From Pandoraea apista (GTDB lineage: Bacteria > Pseudomonadota > Gammaproteobacteria > Burkholderiales > Burkholderiaceae): DNA of 64,000 nucleotides. The stretch spans positions 1-64,000 of the forward strand of contig NZ_CP013481.2 of assembly GCF_001465595.2 (NCBI RefSeq), in the 5' to 3' direction. Shown here piece after piece: positions 17,351 through 25,519 of the stretch (positions within the stretch are counted from its first letter, which is position 1; every line of letters begins with the position of its first letter). The notes beneath the pieces were generated by a model. That model was not told where the DNA came from. It saw only the letters and a list, made by a program, of their open reading frames with translations, and ran no database searches. A program made the position numbers and the translations under genes.

Positions 17351-18556
17351 ATGACGTCGGAACTGTCCCTTTTTCCGGGCTGGCCGCCGGCGCCCGATCC
17401 CGTTTTCTTCGCCGGGCTGGCATTGGTATTTGCCGGACTCGCCGGGGAAATCTGTTTCCGGAGATTGCGCCTGCCGCGCATGACCGGTTACGCCGTGATC
17501 GGGCTGGTCGGTGGCACGTTGGGCCTTTCTTCGATGCTGGACGCGCAAGCGAGCGCGGCTATCCGGCTGTTGATCGACCTGGCGCTGGGCCTGCTGCTGT
17601 TCGAACTGGGTAGCCGCCTCAATCTGAAATGGATGCGGGCGAACCCGTGGATCATCGTCACCAGTGCGCTCGAAGCCTTGCTCACCTTCGTGGCGGTCTA
17701 CGCCGTGCTACGCGTATTTAGCGTCACGCCGCTCACGGCCGTGCTCATTGCATCGATCAGCATGGCCACATCGCCGGCCGTGGTCATCCAGCTCAAAAAC
17801 GAACTGCGGGCCGAAGGTCAGGTCACGGAGCGGTTGCTGGCACTCGCGGCGCTCAACAGCGTGTATGCGGTCGTGGCGGTAAAGCTTGTCTATGGCTGGA
17901 TGCACCAGGCTTACCACTCGAGCTTCTGGGTCGTGCTGTTTCACCCGTTGTATCTGCTCATTGGCTCGATCGTGCTGGCGTTCGTCCTGGCGAAAGCGTG
18001 CAATCTGGTCTTCCGCAAGTTCGGCAGCCAGGACCATCACGGCTTTGTGGTGCTCATCGGCCTGATCATGCTCATGGTTGCGCTGGTGCACATGCTCAAG
18101 CTGCCGAACTCGCTCACGCTGCTGCTCGCGGGGATCATCTTCCGCAATGTCGAGGAACGGCCGCAGCTTTGGCCAGCGTACTTCGGCACGGCGGGCTGGT
18201 TGCTCGCTGTCGTGCTGTTCGTGCTGACCTCGCTGGCGTTCCAGTGGGAATACCTCGTGATCGGCGGGTTGGCGGCGCTGGCCATCATCGTTGTGCGCTC
18301 GATTGCCAAGGTGGTGGGCACGGTCGCCGTCGCGCATCAGGCAGGTATCAGTTACAAGCAGGCCATCGCGCTCGGGCTGTCGTTGTGCCCGATGGCCAGT
18401 CTCGCATTCGTACTCGTCGCCGACACGTACGACATCTATCCTCAGTTCGACCCGATGCTCAAGGCCGTGGTGATGTGCGCCGTTGCCGTGTTGCAACTGG
18501 TTGGGCCGTTGGTGGTCTATTGGGCATTGGCCCTTGTCGGTGAACGGAAGGATTAA
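17351..18556 (+). CDS. CPA2-type cation:proton antiporter, Kef-like membrane domain only
   Basis: The 401-residue protein has about 12 membrane helices of the Na+/H+ exchanger fold. Clues are the N-terminal FFAGLALVFAGLAGEICFRRLRLPRM, the conserved GLLLFELGSRL region (about 79-89), and the substrate-site-like segment ATSPAVVIQLKNELRAEG near 139-156. It would exchange K+ or Na+ for protons across the inner membrane. There is no cytoplasmic RCK/TrkA domain, unlike KefB/KefC. The gene ends three bases before ybdK, so the two are almost certainly co-translated. The ATG at 17351 is preferred over an upstream in-frame ATG at 17267 because it starts close to helix 1. Confidence 0.85.
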   Translation: MTSELSLFPGWPPAPDPVFFAGLALVFAGLAGEICFRRLRLPRMTGYAVIGLVGGTLGLSSMLDAQASAAIRLLIDLALGLLLFELGSRLNLKWMRANPWIIVTSALEALLTFVAVYAVLRVFSVTPLTAVLIASISMATSPAVVIQLKNELRAEGQVTERLLALAALNSVYAVVAVKLVYGWMHQAYHSSFWVVLFHPLYLLIGSIVLAFVLAKACNLVFRKFGSQDHHGFVVLIGLIMLMVALVHMLKLPNSLTLLLAGIIFRNVEERPQLWPAYFGTAGWLLAVVLFVLTSLAFQWEYLVIGGLAALAIIVVRSIAKVVGTVAVAHQAGISYKQAIALGLSLCPMASLAFVLVADTYDIYPQFDPMLKAVVMCAVAVLQLVGPLVVYWALALVGERKD

Positions 18557-18559
18557 GCC

Positions 18560-19675
18560 ATGTCATTAGAAGAATTCATTCCCTCGAAGCCGTGTACTTT
18601 CGGCGTGGAGCTGGAAATGCAGCTCGTCAATCGTCACGACTACGATTTGACGAAGGCGGCGGCCGATCTGATGCGGCTCGTGGCCAAGGAGACACATCCG
18701 GGCGAAATCAAGCCGGAAATGACCGAAAGCATGATCGAGTTGTCGACGGACATCTGCCATCATCACAGCGATGCCGTGACACAGTTGCGGCGAGTCCGCG
18801 ACGTACTCGTGGCGGCAAGCGAGCAACTTAACGTGGGCTTGTGCGGTGGCGGTACCCACGCTTTCCAGCGCTGGAGCGAACGCACGATCTACGACTCGCC
18901 GCGTTTTCACTTCCTGTCCGAGCTATACGGCTACCTCGCCAAACAATTCACCGTGTTTGGTCAGCACGTTCACATCGGTTGCCCGGATCCGGACAGCGCG
19001 TTGTATCTGCTTCACGCGATGTCGCGTTATATCCCGCATTTTATTGCCCTGTCGGCTTCCTCGCCTTACGTGCAGGGGGTGGACACGGGGTTTCATTCGG
19101 CACGGCTCAACTCGGTGTTCGCATTCCCGCTCTCGGGCCGTGCGCCGTTCGTGTTGAAGTGGGAAGACTTCGAGACGTATTTCGACAAGATGGTCAAAAC
19201 CGGTGTTGTCGAGAGCATGAAGGACTTCTACTGGGATATTCGTCCTAAGCCGGGTTTTGGGACGATCGAAGTGCGGGTCATGGATACCCCCTTGTCGATC
19301 GACCGCGCGGCCGCCATCGCCTGTTACATCCAGTCTCTGGCCCGATATCTGCTCGAGGAGCGTCCGTTCGTGCTGAGCGAAGACGATTACCTCGTCTACA
19401 CGTTCAACCGCTTCGAAGCCTGCCGTTTCGGTCTGGAGGGCGCTTACGTGGACCCGCAGACCGGCGAGCGCACCACGTTAGGGCAACACGTTGCGCAAAC
19501 GCTTGAGGTCATCAAGCCGCACGCGGCGGTGCTGGAGGCTGAAGCGGCCTGCGAGGAGATCCGTCAGTTGGTGGCGTCTGGCAAGAACGACGCCGTGTGG
19601 CTGCGCGAGGTCAACGCCGAGGCAAAGTCGCTCAACGAAATGGTCCGGCAACAATGCCTGAAATGGGCCGCATGA
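18560..19675 (+). CDS. ybdK: YbdK-family carboxylate-amine ligase (weak glutamate-cysteine ligase)
   Basis: The 371-residue protein matches the GCS2/YbdK family of ATP-grasp-like glutamine-synthetase-fold ligases. It has [10 protein letters not shown] (about 14-23), the acidic triad region [13 protein letters not shown] (about 51-63), GGGTHAF (about 96-102), and [11 protein letters not shown] (about 132-142). E. coli YbdK has weak gamma-glutamylcysteine ligase activity; its natural substrate is uncertain. GGAAGGA in the end of the antiporter gene serves as ribosome site, with a three-base gap between genes. Since Kef antiporters respond to glutathione, coupling with a thiol-ligase-like enzyme is suggestive. 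Confidence 0.92.
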   Translation: MSLEEFIPSKPCTFGVELEMQLVNRHDYDLTKAAADLMRLVAKETHPGEIKPEMTESMIELSTDICHHHSDAVTQLRRVRDVLVAASEQLNVGLCGGGTHAFQRWSERTIYDSPRFHFLSELYGYLAKQFTVFGQHVHIGCPDPDSALYLLHAMSRYIPHFIALSASSPYVQGVDTGFHSARLNSVFAFPLSGRAPFVLKWEDFETYFDKMVKTGVVESMKDFYWDIRPKPGFGTIEVRVMDTPLSIDRAAAIACYIQSLARYLLEERPFVLSEDDYLVYTFNRFEACRFGLEGAYVDPQTGERTTLGQHVAQTLEVIKPHAAVLEAEAACEEIRQLVASGKNDAVWLREVNAEAKSLNEMVRQQCLKWAA

Positions 19676-19753
19676 CCTGACGGCTGCGGCAAACGGTGCT
19701 TTTTCGAGATCGTTTGCTGCGGCAATGTCCGTTGTTATGCGATTGGTGTCTAG

Positions 19754-19778
19754 AAACCCCGCCTTGGCGGGGTTTTTT
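19754..19778 (+). terminator. Rho-independent terminator after ybdK
   Basis: AAACCCCGCC (19754-19763) pairs with GGCGGGGTTT (19766-19775), followed by more T up to 19778. This strong terminator lies 79 bases after the ybdK stop and insulates the presumptive origin region from readthrough. Confidence 0.9.
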
Positions 19779-19953
19779 ATTGCCTGGACAGTTTTTGCAA
19801 CGAACTTCGGTGTGAACGCTGTCGCGTAGTGCTTCGAATTCGTGCACCTCGTTGGGGAGAACGTCTTGGCGAGGCCCGGATCACGCATCGCAAGCGCTGC
19901 GTTTTCCACTATTCAGGCTGAGCGGGTTTTGCTGTTTTCGCGTCGCTCGTAGC

Positions 19954-20279
19954 AAGGTTTTAAGGTTTTAATAGGTTTACTGTATGTATACATAGTAGTA
20001 GTTAACAAAGGCAGCCCACTCCTGTGGATAACCACAGTTAACGCTGTGTAAACAGAAAGTTGCCCGATTGAGAACTGGATGGACAAACAGCGGGTATCCC
20101 AAGAACAACTCCGAACAGTTTTTGCCCCCTGTGGAAAGATTCGCAAGTTATCCCGAACCCATGCACATCTAGTCCGAGGACTTATCCAGAAAGTTATCCA
20201 CAGGCGCCTAAATATTGTGCAAGACACCCCCGAAAACGGGGTTTTGTGGATAATTTTGACGTTCTTACGTTGGCCAACC
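19954..20279. other. oriC: Candidate chromosomal replication origin (oriC)
   Basis: From left to right: an AT-rich tract (about 19954-20010) opens with iterated AAGGTTTT units at 19954 and 19962 and a third degenerate TAGGTTTA. Then TAG-TAG-TAG at 19993-20001 has the orientation expected of DnaA-trios relative to the next box. A GC-richer spacer follows, then DnaA boxes: TGTGGATAA (20023-20031), weak TGTGGAAAG (20130-20138), TTATCCCGA (20148-20156), TTATCCAGA (20182-20190), TTATCCACA (20194-20202) and TGTGGATAA (20245-20253). A GTTGGCCAAC palindrome ends it at 20269-20278. The order of unwinding region, trios and boxes is that of a bacterial oriC core. No gene lies inside. Confidence 0.68.
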
Positions 20280-21045
20280 GGTTCGCGGCTACAATCTCGC
20301 CACCCTGATTTGTGACTTGCCGCGCGTGGTGTAAGAAGTGATTGATGTTGGTTTTGCTGGCCGTAACGAGCGAAATCGCCGGTACCGTCAAATTCTTCAA
20401 TTCGCGTGTCCCGAAGGTGTCACCCGCGGACGCGCCGAAGCGTTATTCCCCCACTTTTTTGCGGAACCCCGCCCCTGGCGACTGACGACTGGCGGTTGTG
20501 TTTCAAATAATTTGCGTTCTATCCGAAACGCGGGACGGCGATCGCGCGAGTCTGGCGAGCCTGCGGCGAGAAGAAAAATCTCGAATATCGAGAGAATTTT
20601 CGGAAGAGGAAAAGCGAATCCGAGACGTGTGCGACACGAGGCGACGGTCTGTGAGCCACAGCCAGTGAGGCTTTGCGGGCGTCGACCAAAATGATGCGGG
20701 GTGCGACGTGGTTCGAAATGCGCCTGTGCGTTACACCTATTCAGTGTCCGGTGTAATTCGCATGGGATGCGAAATATTTTTCTAGGAAAAACGCTTCGCA
20801 CCACGAGTGCGCAGGACACCAATATTTTGTAAACATCCTGAGTAGGATTTGGGAGATCAGTACAAGAACTGATACGCCAAAATTCAACTCAGAACACACA
20901 ATGGAATCGTGGTGGGACGGCGGGTTCAACAGCGACTTGCCGTCGCGTATCGACACGGAAGTGGCTTAGGGTTTCCCCCGGGCGGGGCGCCGAAATGAAG
21001 AGAAAGTAATGTGAAGAACGTGTGATGCACTGCCCGTGAGTTCAT
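20280..21045. other. Non-coding flank of the candidate origin
   Basis: About 770 bases with no recognisable gene. The only structure I note is a 7-bp inverted repeat TTCGCAT-GGG-ATGCGAA at 20757-20773 followed by ATATTTTT, which could be a weak terminator or hairpin. Composition is mixed, with AT-rich patches near 20510 and 20770-20840. Confidence 0.45.
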
Positions 21046-21073
21046 TTGACAAGCTGTTTTACTGACGTATAGT
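21046..21073 (+). promoter_or_regulatory. Sigma-70 promoter of the MarR-family gene at 21097
   Basis: Perfect TTGACA at 21046-21051, a 16-base spacer, then TATAGT (5/6 match) at 21068-21073, only 23 bases before the start codon. This is one of the best promoter matches in the window. The leader is very short, so an overlapping MarR autoregulatory site would be expected here, but I could not define a clear palindrome. Confidence 0.7.
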
Positions 21074-21096
21074 TTTTAGAAATCCTAACGAAAATC

Positions 21097-21738
21097 ATGG
21101 CTACTCCGACCCCACTAGATGAAGCGCTGTCCAAGCGCGTAACAGCAGGTTTGTTGCGCATGGGAACCGCGTTACGGAGCCACGCCTGGGAGGGCGCGGC
21201 AATGGCTGGATTGACGCCGACGCAGGGCGAGATTCTTACGCTTCTGCTCATGCGTGGCGTGCCGATGCGATTAGGCGAGATTGCGGAGGATGCCGCACTC
21301 ACATCGGCCACGGTCAGCGAGGCCGTGAGTACATTGGAGAGTAAAGGGCTGGTCGAGAAACGGCGCGATGCCAACGACGGTCGTGCTCTGGCGTTGCGTC
21401 TGACGGCGCGCGGCAAGACGGCGGCCAAGAAAGCGTCGCAATGGCCGAACTTCCTGACCTCGGCGTCGGACTCGCTTGGCGAGAAGGAGTGCGCTCAGCT
21501 TTACCGCACACTCGTCAAGCTGATCTTCACGATGCAGGAGCGCAACGACATGCCGCCCCAGCGCATGTGCCTGACATGCAGTCACTTCGAGGTGTCGGCG
21601 CGCGGCAAAGGTCAATATCACTGCAATCACTTCAACGCGACGTATGACGATTCGCGTCTTCCGCTCGACTGCAACGCGCACGAGGAAGCCGACATCGCCA
21701 CACAACGTAAGGTCTGGAAGCTGTACAGCAAAGCCTGA
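21097..21738 (+). CDS. MarR-family regulator with a C-terminal cysteine/histidine-rich extension
   Basis: Residues about 10-150 form a MarR winged-helix domain: LTPTQGEILTLLLMRGVPMRL, the recognition region ALTSATVSEAVSTLESKGLV, and a wing with KRRDANDGRALAL. The protein is 213 residues, longer than the usual 140-160. The extra tail holds Cys158, Cys161, His163, Cys176, His178, Cys192 and His195 in a C-x2-C-x14-C-x15-C pattern that looks like a zinc or iron-sulfur site. This suggests a metal- or redox-responsive regulator, which is an inference. Targets are unknown; a SET-domain gene lies downstream after a terminator. Confidence 0.88.
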   Translation: MATPTPLDEALSKRVTAGLLRMGTALRSHAWEGAAMAGLTPTQGEILTLLLMRGVPMRLGEIAEDAALTSATVSEAVSTLESKGLVEKRRDANDGRALALRLTARGKTAAKKASQWPNFLTSASDSLGEKECAQLYRTLVKLIFTMQERNDMPPQRMCLTCSHFEVSARGKGQYHCNHFNATYDDSRLPLDCNAHEEADIATQRKVWKLYSKA

Positions 21739-21787
21739 ACGGCCGACCGACATTCGTCACGCACAAGCGGCGCGAGCGAGGGGGGAG

Positions 21788-21820
21788 AACGTCATCCGGT
21801 ACCGGGTGACGTTTTTTTTC
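21788..21820 (+). terminator. Rho-independent terminator after the MarR-family gene
   Basis: A 12-bp stem (21788-21799 with 21802-21813, one G-T pair) around the palindromic centre CCGGTACCGG is followed by eight T. It ends the marR unit 50 bases after its stop. Confidence 0.9.
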
Positions 21821-21900
21821 GTCGCACCTTGTCACGCACATGACCGCCGCGTGCCTGTACACTGCGCTTTTTTGTATCCACGAAACCTCGTCGCATAGAG

Positions 21901-22353
21901 ATGGCAGCCAAGCGCAGAATCGAAGTCAGAAAGTCCGGCGTCCACGGGAAGGGGGTGTATGCGGTCAAGCGTCTCAAAAAAGGGGAACGCGTGATCGAGT
22001 ACAAGGGCGAGATCATTTCGTGGCGCGAGGCTTTGCGCCGCCATCCTCACGATCCGGCGCACCCGACACATACCTTCTATTTCAGTCTGGAAGACGGTCG
22101 CTGCATCGACGGCAAAGTCGACGGCAACAATGCTCGCTGGATCAACCACGCCTGCTCGCCGAACTGCGAAGCGCGTGAAGAAGGCGAGCACGTCTACATC
22201 TACGCCTTGCGCGAGATCGAGCCGGGCGAAGAGCTTTTCTACGATTACGGTCTGGTAATCGACGCGCGCTACACCAAGAAACTCAAACGCGAATACGCCT
22301 GCCACTGCGGCAGCAAGGCGTGCCGTGGCACGCTGCTCGCGCCGAAGCGCTGA
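21901..22353 (+). CDS. SET-domain protein-lysine methyltransferase
   Basis: The 150-residue protein is almost only a SET domain. It has the SAM-binding start GKGVYAVKRLKKGE (about 16-29), the core knot motif NHACSPNC (82-89), the catalytic/pseudoknot motif ELFYDYG (111-117), and a post-SET zinc motif C134-x-C136-x4-C141. All key positions are present, so it is probably an active protein methyltransferase. Bacterial SET proteins methylate host chromatin, ribosomal or nucleoid proteins in the few studied cases; the target here is unknown. It is a single-gene unit bounded by a terminator upstream. Confidence 0.92.
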   Translation: MAAKRRIEVRKSGVHGKGVYAVKRLKKGERVIEYKGEIISWREALRRHPHDPAHPTHTFYFSLEDGRCIDGKVDGNNARWINHACSPNCEAREEGEHVYIYALREIEPGEELFYDYGLVIDARYTKKLKREYACHCGSKACRGTLLAPKR

Positions 22354-22525
22354 GTACGTCGGGCATGGCCGACGGTCCACGCGGCTGAGAAGATCGGAAG
22401 GGAGTTTCGGCATCGGTGCGGATCGGGCCGGGGTGACGGGTGAGCGCGCTGGCCGCGATACCGTCCGATGCTGAGGGAAATGCCCCGAATTCGGTGTCTT
22501 GGGGGCTGTAAGGCTTTTTGGCTGG

Positions 22526-22831
22526 TCAGCTCGAGGCGCGATCGCCCGCGAACTGATCGATGGCCAGCGCCAGGTCGACATCGCGTTGCGTTAATCCGTC
22601 GGCGTCATGCGTCGAGAGGGTAACGTCCACGCGGTTGTAGACATTGAACCACTCGGGATGATGGTTCATTTTCTCGGCCTTGAGCGCGACCTGTGCCATG
22701 AAGCCAAAGGCCTCGTTGAAGTCGTGAAACGTGAAGCTGCGTTGGATGGCGTCGCGTCCGACCACCTGGTGCCACTCGGGCAGCACTTCGGTCAGGCTGG
22801 CGCGTGCCTCGGATGAGAGTCGTGTTGTCAT
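22526..22831 (-). CDS. phhB: Pterin-4a-carbinolamine dehydratase
   Basis: The 101-residue protein recycles the pterin cofactor of phenylalanine hydroxylase by dehydrating 4a-hydroxytetrahydrobiopterin. The family core is clear: [31 protein letters not shown] (written here as two blocks, [17 protein letters not shown] and [12 protein letters not shown], about residues 38-68) and [14 protein letters not shown] near 71-84. It lies 296 bases downstream of phhA on the same strand, so both are probably one transcript. Confidence 0.95.
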   Translation of the reverse strand: MTTRLSSEARASLTEVLPEWHQVVGRDAIQRSFTFHDFNEAFGFMAQVALKAEKMNHHPEWFNVYNRVDVTLSTHDADGLTQRDVDLALAIDQFAGDRASS

Positions 22832-23127
22832 GGCATTCCTTTCAAAGCGTTCAGTGCAAATCGGGCAGATTCGAGTCCGCTCGCGCCGGTTTGGCGTCAG
22901 TGATGACGGTGCGTGGCGTCAGGAGGATGGTTGGCTGCGCCGGACACAGTGCCCATGAATCGGCGGGGTTGCCGGTTCATTCGAGCTATTGTTCCACAGG
23001 CGGGCGTTGTGTGTGCGTGAGCCGCATCTGAAAGCGCGACGCACAAAAGCCCCACTGTTGGAAATCAAACGTGCCGCGGGGAAACGGGAGATGGGAAACG
23101 CGGCCCGGCGTGAACCGGGCCATGCCA

Positions 23128-23973
23128 TCATGCCGGCAACAGGACTTGCGTGTCTTCGGGACAACGGGCGTTAGCCTCAAACGCCTGCTGCTCGGCGAAC
23201 GTCTTGAACAGCGTGGGCAGGTCGGCGCGCATGGCGTCGAACAGTTGGGCAAAATCGTCGATCACGAAGTACGTTTGCTGGAAGGTGTCGATGCGGTATT
23301 GCGTGCGGAGCACCCGTTCGAGCGAAAACCCGATGCGATTCGGCTCGCGCGACGTCAGCGAGAACTCGGTCTCGCCGCGGCTCGAGACGATGCCGGCGCC
23401 GTAGATGCGCAGGCCGTCGCCGTCACGCATCAGGCCGAATTCGACCGTGTACCAATACAGACGAGCGAGCAGCGGCAATGCCCCGAGCGATTGCGCGATC
23501 TTGCCGGCCTTGCCGTAGGCCTGCATGAAGTCGGCAAATACCGGGTTCGCGAGCAACGGCACGTGACCGAAGACATCGTGGAAGCAATCGGGTTCTTGCA
23601 GGTAGTCGAGCTGATCGGGACGGCGCATCCACCACGTGGCCGGGAAACGGCGATTGGCGAGATGGTCGAAGAAGACGTCGTCCGGCACGAGGCCGGGCAC
23701 GGCCACAACTTGCCAGCCGGTTGCCGCCATCAGTTTTTCGTTGAGATGGGCGAACTCGGGCACGCGATGCGCGTCCATGTCGAGAGCGCGAATGCCTTCC
23801 ATGAAGGCTTCGCACACACGGCCCGGCAACATCGCCGTTTGACGTGCATAGAGTTGCTGCCACACCGCATGATCGACCGCGCCGTATTGTTCGACGGGCT
23901 GATCGATGGTGAAGTCGGGCCGGGTCGTGAGACCGGCATCGAATTGCTCCTTGAGCATGGCGGTAGTGGACAT
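23128..23973 (-). CDS. phhA: Phenylalanine 4-monooxygenase
   Basis: The 281-residue enzyme hydroxylates phenylalanine to tyrosine with O2, tetrahydropterin and non-heme iron, the entry to aromatic catabolism. Iron ligands His132 and His137 are in PDCFHDVFGHVP, and Glu178 is in YWYTVEFGL, the complete 2-His-1-carboxylate set. It is the monomeric bacterial form without a regulatory domain. phhB follows downstream; a divergent Lrp-type regulator starts 141 bases away. A GC-rich hairpin lies at 23102-23121, right after the stop. Confidence 0.97.
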   Translation of the reverse strand: MSTTAMLKEQFDAGLTTRPDFTIDQPVEQYGAVDHAVWQQLYARQTAMLPGRVCEAFMEGIRALDMDAHRVPEFAHLNEKLMAATGWQVVAVPGLVPDDVFFDHLANRRFPATWWMRRPDQLDYLQEPDCFHDVFGHVPLLANPVFADFMQAYGKAGKIAQSLGALPLLARLYWYTVEFGLMRDGDGLRIYGAGIVSSRGETEFSLTSREPNRIGFSLERVLRTQYRIDTFQQTYFVIDDFAQLFDAMRADLPTLFKTFAEQQAFEANARCPEDTQVLLPA

Positions 23974-24038
23974 AATACGAACGACTCATTCAAGCAGTGA
24001 CATTGATTAAAAGTGTAGTGCGCATCGCATGCGAAATG

Positions 24039-24084
24039 GGCGCATAATGCGCCTGTGGTGAAAGACGTTTGCGTAAATTTCGCA
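24039..24084. promoter_or_regulatory. Candidate operator region between phhA and the Lrp-type gene
   Basis: Two palindromes lie in the 141-bp divergent gap: GGCGCATAATGCGCC (24039-24053), perfect apart from its centre, and TGCGTAAATTTCGCA (24070-24084), near-perfect and sharing the TGCG/CGCA ends. A further GCGCAT half-site is at about 24020. Lrp-type proteins bind such 15-bp sites in pairs spaced by helical turns; these centres are 31 bp apart. The link to the adjacent regulator is inferred. Confidence 0.5.
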
Positions 24085-24114
24085 TAAAAATAAACTTTGT
24101 TGCGGAGAATCGTC

Positions 24115-24606
24115 ATGGTTGATCTGGATCAGTTCGATTTGGCTCTGCTGCACGAGTTGCAGAGGAACGGTCGGGAAACGCATCACCAGCTGGCGGAGCG
24201 CGTGGCGCTCTCACCGTCGCAGATCGGTCGCCGCCTGCAAAGGCTTGAGTCGGACGGGATTATCGAGGGGTATCGCGTGGTATTGCGGCCCGAGGCATTG
24301 GGCCTGGCGGTGACGGCGTTTACATCGCTGCGTCTGAAGCACCACGGCGATCAGGCCATCGAGAATTTTCAGAAGCAGATCGATCTCTTACCCGAAGTGC
24401 TCGAGTGTTACGCGGTGGTTGGCGAAGCCGATTACCTGCTGCGCATCGTCGTGCCGGATCTGAACGCACTGTCGACGTTCGTGATGAAACGGCTCATGCA
24501 GGTGCCCGGTGTGGAGAATGTGCGCTCAAACATTGTGCTGAGCGCGTTCAAGCGCAGCAATGCGCTGCCGCTGCACTACGTGGTACCCAAGCAAACGCAA
24601 CGCTGA
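24115..24606 (+). CDS. Lrp/AsnC-family transcriptional regulator, probably of phhAB
   Basis: From the ATG at 24115, with GGAG seven bases upstream, the protein is 163 residues. It has an N-terminal helix-turn-helix (DLALLHELQRNGRETHHQLA, then LSPSQIGRRLQRLESDGII) and a C-terminal RAM effector domain with ECYAVVGEADYLLRI near residues 96-110. Lrp/AsnC proteins sense amino acids and control their metabolism. Divergence from phhA suggests it activates phenylalanine hydroxylation in response to aromatic amino acids. That role is inferred from position, not shown. Confidence 0.9.
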   Translation: MVDLDQFDLALLHELQRNGRETHHQLAERVALSPSQIGRRLQRLESDGIIEGYRVVLRPEALGLAVTAFTSLRLKHHGDQAIENFQKQIDLLPEVLECYAVVGEADYLLRIVVPDLNALSTFVMKRLMQVPGVENVRSNIVLSAFKRSNALPLHYVVPKQTQR

Positions 24607-24799
24607 GCGGGTGCGGTGCTGAGCCGCCGCGCTTTGCCTCGCGCCGCGGACTCTCTGGGCTATCAGGATTGGCCCCGCTTGCCGGCGTGATTTTGCCTGG
24701 CTGAACCGTTGCGAAGCAGGGCGGGGCAGTGGCGCTAGCGGCCGTCGCGTCGCAGCTGACTGAACCGACTGATTCAATCGATCCACCTGGTCGACTGGC

Positions 24800-25315
24800 T
24801 CAATCGGCGGGCATCAACCAGGGTTTTACGTAGCGTCCATAGATAAGCGACTGGATAAGCGCGACCGTAGAGCCGACCAACACTTCAATGACGCGCAACA
24901 TGGCAAGGCTTAGCTCTTCATGCAACCCTTGCCCCTGTCCGCTCAATGCCGCCGACATCAGAATCACTACCGTTGCCGGACCCAGACGCCAGTTGGCCGG
25001 ATAGTTCTGCACCAACATGGCGGCCAACGTGGCGATGGTGATGCCCACGAGCATCGCGAGCAACCCCGGTCCTATCAATAGCAACACGATACAGGCCACA
25101 ATGGCGCCGGTAATCGTATTGATCGAACGCGCGCGGAAATTACTGCGTGCCTGCAACGGGTCGGGTTCTGTCACGATGATGAGCGAGATCATTGCCCAGT
25201 AAGGCTCGGGAAAGCCTGCGGCTCTCAGGCCAAACCAGACGATCAACGAACCGCTGAGAATCTTGATGAGATAAACCAGCGCGTTCTTTTTCGGATGGAG
25301 AAAGGCAATGGACAT
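24800..25315 (-). CDS. Short FUSC-like integral membrane protein
   Basis: From the ATG at 25315 the protein is 171 residues with about four to five membrane helices. PYWAMISLIIVTEPDPLQARS followed by RSINTITGAIVACIVLLL resembles the first helices and basic loop of fusaric-acid-resistance/aromatic-acid-exporter (FUSC/ArAE) proteins. Complete exporters of this group are 350-700 residues, so this is one membrane module, probably acting as an oligomer or with an unknown role. The frame continues open to 25807, but that extension is Arg/His-rich, unlike protein, and overlaps the divergent A2M gene. Confidence 0.72.
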   Translation of the reverse strand: MSIAFLHPKKNALVYLIKILSGSLIVWFGLRAAGFPEPYWAMISLIIVTEPDPLQARSNFRARSINTITGAIVACIVLLLIGPGLLAMLVGITIATLAAMLVQNYPANWRLGPATVVILMSAALSGQGQGLHEELSLAMLRVIEVLVGSTVALIQSLIYGRYVKPWLMPAD

Positions 25316-25519
25316 GAGCGCGTACGTGCGAACACAAGAGATGCCAGTGTGACATAGGCGGCTTCGCGAGCCCAATGCAGACGATTCCGACAAGCGCACA
25401 CCGCCGTTCCGAAATTTCGGGCTGAGTCGTGGAACTGAAGGTAATCGGATCGTAATCGGTTCGAATTGCCAAAGATCGCGGGTTAGAATCGCCTCACCAG
25501 AATCAGGGAGGAGTCCGGC

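Noticed and set aside
20079..20822. Short open frames inside the candidate origin and its flank
   Set aside because: They run through DnaA boxes, lack ribosome sites and have no recognisable protein features.
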